In this document: positions 24,253 to 31,319 of the stretch, one piece after another
How positions within the stretch are numbered: the first letter of the stretch is position 1
Layout: each line of letters opens with the position of its first letter
Origin: Gemmatimonadota bacterium
GTDB lineage: Bacteria; Gemmatimonadota; Gemmatimonadetes; Longimicrobiales; Gaopeijiaceae
Assembly: GCA_030550695.1 (NCBI GenBank)
Contig: JAUQOX010000003.1
Coordinates: 1 to 32,739 of the forward strand
DNA length: 32,739 nucleotides
Direction of reading: 5' to 3'
The notes under the pieces: model-generated
Seen by the model: only the letters and a program-made list of their open reading frames with translations
Databases searched by the model: none
Told to the model about the DNA's origin: nothing
Program-made: the position numbers and the translations under genes

Positions 24253-25088
24253 GCCCTATGCTCTCCGGGACGGAGGACCTCCAGGGCCCCGGACAGGCGG
24301 TAGAGTTCCTGGGGTGAGAACTCTTCCGGGCGCCTGTCCAGATCCAAGCCCGTCCGCTCCTGGACGAGTTCCACCTCTTGGTGGGAAAGGGCCCACCGGG
24401 GATGGTTCCGCAGGATGGTCTGGATCTGCTTGCGCCTCTGCTGGAAGACGATCCGAGTAAGCTCCCGTAAGGCTGCCTCCTCCGGGCCGGTCATGGGCTC
24501 GGGCCGGAGGGGGGTCAGCCGAAGGACCATGGAATCCACCTTCGGCTGGGGGCGAAACGCCGAAGCCGGGACCTTGAAGAGCTTCTCGACGGAAGCCACC
24601 GACTGGACTCCCACCGAAAGGGCTCCGTAGTCCCCGGTGCCGGGCTCGGCCACAATCCGTTCGGCCACCTCCTTCTGGACCATGATGACCATTTCCCTCG
24701 GGCGGGGGCGCTGGAGGAAGTGAAAGAGGATCGGCGTGGTGATGTTGTAGGGGATGTTCCCCACCACCTTCAACTTTTCCACTTCGGGGGTGAGCCGAGA
24801 CAGGTCCAGGTCCAGGACGTCCATGTTCAGGATCTGCGTTCCCGGAAGGCGGCGCAGTTCCCGGGACAACCCGTCGGCCAGCTCATCGTCCAGCTCCACC
24901 AGAAAAAGCTCGCGGCATTTCCCCGCCAGGTGCCGGGTCAAGGCTCCCCTCCCCGGCCCGATCTCGAGAATCGAGTCCTCGGGCTGAGGGTCCACGGCCT
25001 CCACGATCTTCCGCTGCAGGTTCCCGTCCACCAGGAAGTTCTGGCCCAGGGACTTCTTCGGTCGGGGCGTGCGGGACTTCGGCTTCAT
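24249..25088 (-). CDS. rsmA: 16S rRNA (adenine1518/1519-N6)-dimethyltransferase
   Basis: A 279-residue SAM-dependent enzyme that dimethylates two adjacent adenines in the 3' end hairpin of 16S rRNA late in 30S assembly. It has KKSLGQNFLVDGNLQRKIV, the SAM-binding ILEIGPGRGALT at 41-52, VVGNIPYNITTPI with the catalytic NIPY, VQKEVAERIVA, and the C-terminal FRPQPKVDSMVLRL and FQQRRKQIQTIL. Length is normal. The ATG at 25088 is the natural start; its ribosome site is weak, and it lies 33 bases after the phosphatase gene. Confidence 0.98.
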   Translation of the reverse strand: MKPKSRTPRPKKSLGQNFLVDGNLQRKIVEAVDPQPEDSILEIGPGRGALTRHLAGKCRELFLVELDDELADGLSRELRRLPGTQILNMDVLDLDLSRLTPEVEKLKVVGNIPYNITTPILFHFLQRPRPREMVIMVQKEVAERIVAEPGTGDYGALSVGVQSVASVEKLFKVPASAFRPQPKVDSMVLRLTPLRPEPMTGPEEAALRELTRIVFQQRRKQIQTILRNHPRWALSHQEVELVQERTGLDLDRRPEEFSPQELYRLSGALEVLRPGEHRA

Positions 25089-25121
25089 GAGGTCCAGGAT
25101 CGGGATATCGGTTGGAAAGAC

Positions 25122-26717
25122 TCAGGCACGGAGTACCAGCACCGTTCGGTCGTCGCCTCCGAGGCCGCCCCCTGCTCTCCGGGCCTGCTCGAACAGTTTC
25201 TCGACGATATGGCGAACGGGGCCCCGTCGGCCGGCCAACGCCGTTTCCAGAACCCTGGCCTCCCCGCTTCGGCGGTCCCCCTCGGCCAAGGCATCGGAAA
25301 TGCCGTCGGTGAAGAGGAGAAGGAGGTCCTCGCCCCGCCTCCACGGGAGGCTGCATTGGCGATACCCCTCGCAACCGGCGAAGCCCACCGGCGGATCGGT
25401 GGCCGTCAGCCGTTCCGCGGTGCCGTCGGGGTGCAAGAGAAAGGCGTGGGGATGGCCGGCGTTGGAATAGATGATCTCTCCGCCGGCAGGATCCAAGACC
25501 CCGTAGAAGAGGGAAAGGTACATCTCGGTGGATTCCAGCTCTTCCCGAAGCGCGGCATCCAGACGGGTCAGCACGTCGGCGGGGCGGTCCACTTCCAGGG
25601 CATAGATGGTGGCGGCGCTCATGGACAAGGCCATGATCAGCGCCGCTGGAAAGCCATGGGTCGAGACGTCCCCGATCATCACTCCGATCTTGTTCTCCGC
25701 CAGGTGGAGGAGGTGGTAGAAATCCCCTCCGACCTGCTCCGCCGGCTCCACCCGGGCCGAGACCTCGGCGCCCCAGAACGAGTCGGCCTGGGGAAGGAGC
25801 TTCATCTGCAGGTGGTGGGCCAGTTCCATTTCCCTGGCCGTCCTCTCCTGGGCCAAGCTTTCCAGCACCAGCCGACGATTCTCCAGGGCGGCCCCCACCT
25901 GGCTGGCGATGGCAGCCAGAAGCTTCTGGTCGCCTGCCGTGAATCCTCCGCCCCTGCGCCGGCCCAGCAGGTTCATCACCCCCACGGTCCGAGGCTCGCC
26001 GGACGGAGGTGTGAAACGCACCGGAACGGAAAGGAGCGAACCCCTTCCCCCCTCCCCCTCTTCCATGCCCTTCTGGTCTTCTTCCTCCGCCACCACGGGC
26101 CTCCCCTCGCGAAACACCTTGGCGGTGACCGCTTCGGGATCGTCCACCGAGATGGGCCCTGTCCGGCCGGGATCCCCCACCTGGGAAAGGAGTTCCAATC
26201 GGCCTCCCTGCGGGTTGTAGACCCACAGGGAGGCGCGTCGGGCCCCCACCACCTCGCACAGCTCCCTCAAGATCAAGCGAGCAGCTTCCCGGAGGTCCAG
26301 CACCGACCCCAAGGTCTCGCTGATGGAGTAGAGAAGGTTGATCTCCTCGTACCGCTCCGAGAGTTCCCTGGTGAAGAACCGGGCCTCCCTGTCCACCCGA
26401 AGCGCATCGGCCAGCAGAGCCGTCACCAGACCGCCCATCCCCTCCAACGGCAAGGGGGGGAAGTTCAGGATCTGCACCTTGAGATCCCCCCCTTGGGGGG
26501 TGGGGACGACCCCTTCGAATCGCACTCCCTCCCTTCCCGCTTCCCCCGCCCATGGCCGGGGCCCCGGGGGGGAGCCCGTCTCGTAGAGGACCGCCGCCGA
26601 CCCGGCCTGTTCCACCCGGAGAACACGGAACCGGAACCCCAGTGCCGCCTCGAAGTGTCGAAGAGTCGACGCTACGGATTCAGGCAGGGGGCGGGCGAGC
26701 CCCTCGTCCGGGATCAT
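25122..26717 (-). CDS. GAF-SpoIIE (PP2C-type) serine phosphatase
   Basis: A 531-residue signalling phosphatase of the RsbU/RsbP kind. Residues 1-120 are an unassigned sensor-like region. A short helix (SERYEEINLLYSISETLGSVLDL, about 120-143) leads into a GAF domain at about 145-290. The SpoIIE/PP2C domain covers about 300-531, with AHHLQMKLLPQ, GGDFYH, GDVSTHGFPAALIMAL, SNAGHP, LFTDGISDAL and GGDDRTVLVL. These supply the metal-binding aspartates. Such enzymes dephosphorylate STAS antagonist proteins. The ATG at 26717 overlaps the kinase gene by 4 bases, and the STAS target is two genes upstream, so the module looks complete except for a sigma factor. Confidence 0.94.
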   Translation of the reverse strand: MIPDEGLARPLPESVASTLRHFEAALGFRFRVLRVEQAGSAAVLYETGSPPGPRPWAGEAGREGVRFEGVVPTPQGGDLKVQILNFPPLPLEGMGGLVTALLADALRVDREARFFTRELSERYEEINLLYSISETLGSVLDLREAARLILRELCEVVGARRASLWVYNPQGGRLELLSQVGDPGRTGPISVDDPEAVTAKVFREGRPVVAEEEDQKGMEEGEGGRGSLLSVPVRFTPPSGEPRTVGVMNLLGRRRGGGFTAGDQKLLAAIASQVGAALENRRLVLESLAQERTAREMELAHHLQMKLLPQADSFWGAEVSARVEPAEQVGGDFYHLLHLAENKIGVMIGDVSTHGFPAALIMALSMSAATIYALEVDRPADVLTRLDAALREELESTEMYLSLFYGVLDPAGGEIIYSNAGHPHAFLLHPDGTAERLTATDPPVGFAGCEGYRQCSLPWRRGEDLLLLFTDGISDALAEGDRRSGEARVLETALAGRRGPVRHIVEKLFEQARRAGGGLGGDDRTVLVLRA

Positions 26718-27211
26718 GCCCGGGCCCCGAAGTCCGTTTCCCGTCCAGGGTTCCCTTCCTGGATCCGAACCACCAGGGTCACGCTGTTGCCCTGATCGTT
26801 GTAGAAGACCTCGTCCAGGAGCTTCCGCATCAGGAAGATGCCCCGCCCTTCCGGCCTCAGGAGATTCTCGGGCCTGGTGGGATCCGGAAGGCTATGGGGA
26901 TCGAAGCCGCTACCCTGATCGGTGATCCGGGCCGTGATGGCCGAGTCCCGGACCGCCACCTCCACCCTTACGCGCTTGGCGGGATCTGCCTGGTTCCCGT
27001 AAAGGATGGCGTTGGCCAGGGCCTCCCAGAGACCCACCCGCAACTTCAACCGCACCCTACCCCGATTCGCGCCACAGAACGCGCAGTGCTCCAACACTGC
27101 GTTGACCGCCTCCTCGATGGATGCCAGATCGTTGGGGAGATCCAGCACCAGGTCGGGAGGCCCGCTCCAAGGGGCGTCGCAAGCCCCGGGAAAGCTAAAT
27201 CTGCGATCCAT
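26714..27211 (-). CDS. RsbW-like anti-sigma factor/serine kinase (GHKL ATPase)
   Basis: A 165-residue HATPase_c protein of the RsbW/SpoIIAB type. The N box is GLWEALANAILYGN (catalytic Glu, Asn), then ITDQGSGFDP and PEGRGIFLMRKLLDEVFYN form the G1 and G2 boxes. It should bind or phosphorylate the STAS protein and hold back a sigma factor or other partner. HCAFCGANRG near residue 43 is an unusual Cys pair that could be redox- or metal-sensitive, or incidental. The ATG at 27211 is preferred, with AGGG 6 bases before it; the GTG just upstream at 27214 would overlap the STAS stop by 4. Confidence 0.92.
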   Translation of the reverse strand: MDRRFSFPGACDAPWSGPPDLVLDLPNDLASIEEAVNAVLEHCAFCGANRGRVRLKLRVGLWEALANAILYGNQADPAKRVRVEVAVRDSAITARITDQGSGFDPHSLPDPTRPENLLRPEGRGIFLMRKLLDEVFYNDQGNSVTLVVRIQEGNPGRETDFGARA

Positions 27212-27543
27212 CACAGGCCCTGGAGGGCCGCTTCCCGAGAGTCGTAGATCTGGAAAAGGGTGTCGAGCTTGGTGAGTTCGAAAAGGGTCCGAAGATCGTC
27301 GTTCAGGTTGGCCAGCCTGAGCTCTCCCCCGACCTCCCGCACCTTCTTGGACAGACTCACCAGGACGCCCAGCCCCGAGGAGTCGATGTACCCTGTCCGA
27401 GCGAAGTCCACCACGAACCTCCGCTCCCCCCTGTCCAGCTCCTCCAGGATCTTCTGTTTGAGTTCCTGCCGGTTTCCCACGATCAGCTGGCCTTCCACGT
27501 CAATGACCATCACACCGTTGACCTTTTCGGCGCTGAACGGCAT
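27211..27543 (-). CDS. STAS-domain anti-sigma factor antagonist
   Basis: A 110-residue single STAS domain of the SpoIIAA/RsbV type. VIDVEGQLIVGN and YIDSSGLGVLVSL are the family marks; the Ser pair in DSSGLG is the expected phosphorylation site. In its unphosphorylated form it should sequester the RsbW-like kinase encoded immediately downstream. The phosphatase two genes on would restore it. The ATG at 27543 has GAGGAGG upstream. A candidate promoter at 27657-27685 precedes it, giving a leader of roughly 107 bases. Confidence 0.95.
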   Translation of the reverse strand: MPFSAEKVNGVMVIDVEGQLIVGNRQELKQKILEELDRGERRFVVDFARTGYIDSSGLGVLVSLSKKVREVGGELRLANLNDDLRTLFELTKLDTLFQIYDSREAALQGL

Positions 27544-27656
27544 GCCGCCTCCTCGTTTCAGGGCCAGGGTTTCCGGGGAGCTTCGCCCTCCTTCGACTCC
27601 CCCCAGGGGCCGGGACTTCTTTCCGCGGCGCCCCTCCGAGCCGGCAGACGAAGAAA

Positions 27657-27685
27657 ACGATAAGGCCGCCTGTGGGCAGGATCAA
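27657..27685 (-). promoter_or_regulatory. Candidate sigma70-type promoter for the STAS/RsbW/SpoIIE operon
   Basis: On the minus strand TTGATC (27680-27685) and TATCGT (27657-27662) are separated by exactly 17 bases. Each matches its consensus at four of six positions. This is the best spaced pair I found in any gap. It begins inside the coaD stop codon and would start transcription near 27650. Confidence 0.4.
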
Positions 27686-28206
27686 GGGAATTCCCCCTTG
27701 CGAGCCTCCCCTCCCAACTTCCGCCGCATGGCCTCCAAGACCGGCGGCGAGACAAAGGCGCTCACATCTCCCCCCAGGGCCGCTACTTCCCGGACCAAAG
27801 ACGCCGACAGGAAGGCGAAGGGTACGTCGGGGGTGAGGAACACGGTTTCGGCTTCGGACCAAAGCTGCCGATTCATCTGAGCCATCTGGAACTCGTACTC
27901 GAAATCCGACACCGCGCGGAGCCCCCGGATGATGCAATGCGCCCCACGACTCCGGGCAAAATCCACCAGGAGCCCCGAGAAGCTGGCACACTCCACCCTG
28001 GGTTCGTCCCGGAAGACTTCCCGCAGGAGCTCCAGACGCTCTTCCACCGTGAAAAGCGGTTGCTTGCGCTGGGTCGAGGTCTCGGCCACGGCGATGAGGA
28101 CGCGATCCGCCAATCTGAGGGTACGACGGGCGATGTCTTCGTGCCCCCGGGTCACGGGATCGAAGGATCCGGGATAGATGGCCAGCACTCCGCGATCTGC
28201 ACTCAT
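27682..28206 (-). CDS. coaD: Phosphopantetheine adenylyltransferase
   Basis: A 174-residue nucleotidyltransferase that joins ATP and 4'-phosphopantetheine to make dephospho-CoA, the fourth step of CoA synthesis. It has YPGSFDPVTRGH at 11-22, with the TxGH nucleotide-binding His22. It continues with IIRGLRAVSDFEYEFQMAQMN and FLSASLVREVAALGGDVSAFVSP. Length is slightly over the typical 160 because of a short tail. The ATG at 28206 overlaps the rsmD stop by 4 bases; rsmD-coaD is a common bacterial pair. Confidence 0.98.
   Translation of the reverse strand: MSADRGVLAIYPGSFDPVTRGHEDIARRTLRLADRVLIAVAETSTQRKQPLFTVEERLELLREVFRDEPRVECASFSGLLVDFARSRGAHCIIRGLRAVSDFEYEFQMAQMNRQLWSEAETVFLTPDVPFAFLSASLVREVAALGGDVSAFVSPPVLEAMRRKLGGEARKGEFP
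27683..27700. repeat. Inverted repeat at the coaD stop, overlapping the -35 box
   Basis: CAAGGG (27683-27688) and CCCTTG (27695-27700) form a perfect 6-bp inverted repeat around AATTCC. It spans the end of coaD and overlaps the -35 hexamer of the candidate promoter. It could be an operator, a weak coaD transcript hairpin, or chance. Confidence 0.4.
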
Positions 28207-28730
28207 TCCCCCCCCACGATCTGGGTCAGAATCGTATCACCATAGCGTCTCTGCCGGGCCCCGGGTATCGGTGGGAGGGTCTCGTCGGCGCGGTGCTCCA
28301 ACCAGAGTTCCTCGGCAAAGGCCACCTGGCCGAAGAGCTCCACCAGGGCTGCGGCCAGGCCTTTCCCGTAGGGGGGATCGGCCAGAGCCAGATGGAAGCT
28401 GTGGCGGTCGAGCCGTCGGACGAAGGCCAAGGCATCCCCCCGTACCACCCGACATCGGTCCTCGGCTCCCAGCATCCGGATGTTCCTATGCAGCACTTCC
28501 AGGGCTTCCCGGGCCCGCTCCACAAAGACCACCTCCTGGGCCCCGCGACTGAGGGTCTCCAACCCCAAGGCTCCTGAGCCGGCAAACAGGTCCAGGACGC
28601 GGGCCCCCTGCAAGCGGGGGCCGATGGCAGCCATCCAGGCCTCCCGGACCCGTTCGGTGGTCGGGCGCATCCCGCCCCCGGCCAGGGAGTGGAGCCGCCT
28701 CCCCTTCCAATCCCCCGCAATGATCCTCAT
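28203..28730 (-). CDS. rsmD: 16S rRNA (guanine966-N2)-methyltransferase
   Basis: A 175-residue SAM-dependent methyltransferase for G966 of 16S rRNA. It has MRIIAGDWKGRRL, RPTTERVREAW, VLDLFAGSGALGLETLSRGA (SAM site) and the catalytic DPPYGKG. The ATG at 28730 is the family start. It overlaps recJ at its 5' end and coaD at its 3' end, each by 4 bases, so recJ, rsmD and coaD are probably one translationally coupled unit. Confidence 0.97.
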   Translation of the reverse strand: MRIIAGDWKGRRLHSLAGGGMRPTTERVREAWMAAIGPRLQGARVLDLFAGSGALGLETLSRGAQEVVFVERAREALEVLHRNIRMLGAEDRCRVVRGDALAFVRRLDRHSFHLALADPPYGKGLAAALVELFGQVAFAEELWLEHRADETLPPIPGARQRRYGDTILTQIVGGE

Positions 28731-30469
28731 GGCCCGCCGTCCTGTCCCCCGGGCCGGAGGTCCCGCACAGCCAGCTGGAGGCGCCTCACTCCACGATAGT
28801 GGTTTTCCTGGAGATGGAACACCAGGTTCAAAGGCCCCAGGCTCAGCGTGTCCGGCTGGATGCGGTGGGCCAAACCGAACCCGATGGCCTCCAGGACACC
28901 CCGTCCGTCCGCCAGGCTCATCTTCAAGTGTCCGTCCCCCACCGTCCGGGGGGGAGCCGCCGGCCGCACGCCCCGGACAAGGAACAGGGGCCGGGGGTTA
29001 CCGATGCCATGGGGACCCAGGTATCGAAGGTAATGGTGGAGTTCGGGGGTGAGGTCGGAGAGGTTCACGGGGGCATCCACCTGGAGCACCGGCCGGAGAT
29101 CGCGACCCTCGAGCACCCGACGGGCTTCCTGGTTGAAGGCCTCGCGAAAGGCCTCAAGCTGAGCGCGGGAAATGTCCATGCCCGCCGCAAGGGCATGCCC
29201 TCCGAATCGCGTCAGGAACCGCCGGCACGCGCGAATGCCCTCCAGCAGATGGAACCCGGCGACGGATCGGGCGCTTCCCCGCCCTCTGTCCCCGTCCAGA
29301 GCCACAAGAACCACCGGGCGGTGGATCCGCTCTACCACCCGCGAGGCCACGATCCCCACCACCCCAGGATGCCATCCTTCTCGGGCCAGCACGACCCCGA
29401 AATCCCGCTCGGGATCGAAGCTCTCTGCCAACGTCTGTAAAGCCTCCTCCAAGGTCTTCCGATCCTCGTCCTGCCGCGCTCGGTTCAGGCCCGCCGCTTT
29501 CGCCGCCAGGTCGCGGGCCTCTTGCGGTCGTTCGGTAAGGAGCAATTCCAGGGCCTCCCGAGGGTCTCCCAGACGTCCCACGGCATTCAAGCGGGGCGCA
29601 AGGATATACCCGAGGGTGTGAGCCGAAAGTTGGGACTCATCCAGGCCGGCCCCCTCCAGGAGGGCCTTGAGACCTGGATTCTGCGTGCGGGCCAGCACCT
29701 TCAGGCCATGCCGCACCAGGACACGGTTTTCCCCCACAAGGGGAACCAGATCGGCCACGGTGGCCAGAGCAACCAGATCCAGGAAGGCGTGAAGCTCCTC
29801 TACCCCGGTCCCCATCAGCCGGCCGACCTCCATGGCCAGCTTGTACGCAACCCCGGTGCCACAGAGGAAGCGATTCGCATAGCGGGAATCCGCTCGCACC
29901 GGATTGACCACCGCCAGAGCCTGGGGAAGGCCCTGTTCGGGCAGGTGGTGATCGGTGACGATAACCTCCACCCCCATGCGGACGGCCTCCTCCACAGCTG
30001 AAAAGGCCACGGTGCCGCAATCCACCGTCACCACCAAGGATGCCTTTGCCCGAACAGCAGCCTCCAAGCCTGCCCGACCGAAATCGTATCCGTCCCTGAG
30101 CCGATGGGGAAGGAACCCCACCACCCGTCCTCCCAACCTGCGAAACCAGCGGACCAGCAGGGCCGTCCCGGCCATACCGTCCACATCGTAGTCGCCATGG
30201 ACGAGAATCGTCTCGCCTCGCCGGATAGCCGCAACGATGCGCCGGGACGCTATGGCCATATCGGGGAGGTCAGCGGGGGGGTGCAAGCTTTCCAGCTTGG
30301 GCCTGAGGAAGGCTTTGGCTTCCTCGGGCTCGCTGATACCGCGGCTGGCCAAGACCAGGCAGAGCGGACGGGGAAGCTTGAGTTCCGCCTCCAGTCGCTC
30401 CACCACTCCAGGGGGAGGGGCTGGAGAGAGCTGCCATCGCGGTGCGGGGGGGGGAGGAAGGCCGTTCAA
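28727..30469 (-). CDS. recJ: Single-stranded-DNA-specific exonuclease RecJ
   Basis: A 580-residue DHH-family nuclease that digests single-stranded DNA 5' to 3' in recombination and repair. The DHH domain has HGDYDVDGMAGTALL (91-105), TVDCGT (148-152), VTDHHLPEQG (171-180) and NPVRADSRYANRFLCGTGVAYKL. The DHHA1 domain has GWHPGVVGIVASR, RGSARSV and FGGHALAAGM, and an OB-like C terminus follows. All metal ligands appear intact. The TTG at 30467-30469 is chosen because AGGGGAG lies 4 bases upstream and no ATG fits. It overlaps rsmD by 4 bases. The 130-base gap before it may fold. Confidence 0.97.
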   Translation of the reverse strand: MNGLPPPPAPRWQLSPAPPPGVVERLEAELKLPRPLCLVLASRGISEPEEAKAFLRPKLESLHPPADLPDMAIASRRIVAAIRRGETILVHGDYDVDGMAGTALLVRWFRRLGGRVVGFLPHRLRDGYDFGRAGLEAAVRAKASLVVTVDCGTVAFSAVEEAVRMGVEVIVTDHHLPEQGLPQALAVVNPVRADSRYANRFLCGTGVAYKLAMEVGRLMGTGVEELHAFLDLVALATVADLVPLVGENRVLVRHGLKVLARTQNPGLKALLEGAGLDESQLSAHTLGYILAPRLNAVGRLGDPREALELLLTERPQEARDLAAKAAGLNRARQDEDRKTLEEALQTLAESFDPERDFGVVLAREGWHPGVVGIVASRVVERIHRPVVLVALDGDRGRGSARSVAGFHLLEGIRACRRFLTRFGGHALAAGMDISRAQLEAFREAFNQEARRVLEGRDLRPVLQVDAPVNLSDLTPELHHYLRYLGPHGIGNPRPLFLVRGVRPAAPPRTVGDGHLKMSLADGRGVLEAIGFGLAHRIQPDTLSLGPLNLVFHLQENHYRGVRRLQLAVRDLRPGGQDGGP

Positions 30470-30599
30470 GAGACTCCCCTGTCAACAAGCTCCCGTGGCA
30501 GACTCATCCTGCAAACCGCAAGCAGCGGCCCGAAGGGAGCCTCCTCCCTTGGACTCGGAGGGGATCTGCCGAGCTCCTTCGCCCACGGCCGAAAACCTC
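30470..30599 (-). other. Possibly structured leader before recJ
   Basis: A gene-free stretch with several nested pairings: AGCTC-GGCAGA (30488-30502, 4-base bulge) with TCTGCC-GAGCT (30565-30575), and inside it CCGC/GCGG (30516-30528) and AAGGGAG/CTCCCTT (30533-30550). Together they could form a three-way junction ending just before the recJ ribosome site (about 30474-30480). It matches no RNA family I know; it is too short for RNase P RNA and lacks the SRP core. Chance pairing is easy in such GC-rich DNA. Confidence 0.35.
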
Positions 30600-31319
30600 T
30601 CAGACACCCTTGGCCGGGGCGAGGAGGACGCCACAAGCCTCACAGGATATCAGCACTTTTCCGGCTCGGATCTCGTTCTGGATCTGAAGAGGGACCATAT
30701 TGTAGCACTGTCCGCAGGCCCCATCGGGTGTCAGGGTGGCCACCACCACCGACCTGCCGCCGGCCCGGACTCTTTCGTAAAGCTTGAGATCCTGAGGCGC
30801 GATGCGAAGGGCCTGGTTCTCTCGTTTGGATGCCAGGACGGCCAGCTCCTCCTCGGCGGCGCGACGCTCGTCGAGGAGGCGTGCGCGATTGGCCTCGACT
30901 TCCTTCCAGACGCTCTCCAGAGCTCCTTCGAGCTCGGACAAGCGTTCCTCCACCTTTCGGATCTGCTCCAGGAGCATGAGGGCCTCCTGTTCGTAGCCGT
31001 CCAGGGCCTTTCTGACCAGATCCAGTTCCGCCTGGGCAGCAGCTTCCTCCCGAAGGTTCCGCACCGTCTTGAGGCGCTCTTGCAGGAGCCGCGCCCTTGC
31101 CCGCTTCTCGTCAGCCGAGCGCTCGAGACGGCGTTCCTCAACCTTGAGGTCTTTGAGACGATCGCGAAGGGTTTGGATCTCTCTTTCCACGCTCCGGGCC
31201 GGCTCCTCCACCTCGGCCAACGCCGGCTCGAATCCTCGCAGGCGGGCTTCAGCTGCCTGCAACTGCTGGTCCAGGGCCTGCAGATCCCGAAGCTTTTCCG
31301 CACGTTCTTCGGCGGTCAT
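30600..31319 (-). CDS. Coiled-coil protein with C-terminal C4 zinc ribbon (CT398-like)
   Basis: A 239-residue protein. Residues about 5-185 are a long charged coiled-coil hairpin (EKLRDLQALDQQLQAAEARL, RKVEERLSELEGALESVWKEV). The last 45 residues form a zinc ribbon with CGQC and CEAC, separated by QIQNEIRAGKVLIS. This is the C4-type zinc-ribbon family seen in CT398 of Chlamydia; its role is not settled. The ATG at 31319 overlaps the dnaG stop by 4 bases and has GGAGGAG upstream; the frame is open further upstream, but that lies inside dnaG. It may work with DNA or RNA near replication genes, by context only. Confidence 0.92.
   Translation of the reverse strand: MTAEERAEKLRDLQALDQQLQAAEARLRGFEPALAEVEEPARSVEREIQTLRDRLKDLKVEERRLERSADEKRARARLLQERLKTVRNLREEAAAQAELDLVRKALDGYEQEALMLLEQIRKVEERLSELEGALESVWKEVEANRARLLDERRAAEEELAVLASKRENQALRIAPQDLKLYERVRAGGRSVVVATLTPDGACGQCYNMVPLQIQNEIRAGKVLISCEACGVLLAPAKGV

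Noticed and set aside
27544..27656. A small hydrophobic protein reading through the coaD-STAS gap (LILPTGGLIVFFVCRL)
   Set aside because: It has no ribosome site, continues out of frame into the STAS gene, and overlaps the likely promoter and leader.
30470..30599. RNase P RNA or SRP RNA in the gap after the zinc-ribbon gene
   Set aside because: The gap is too short for RNase P RNA, and neither the conserved RNase P core nor the SRP GGAAGGAAGCAG-type core is present.
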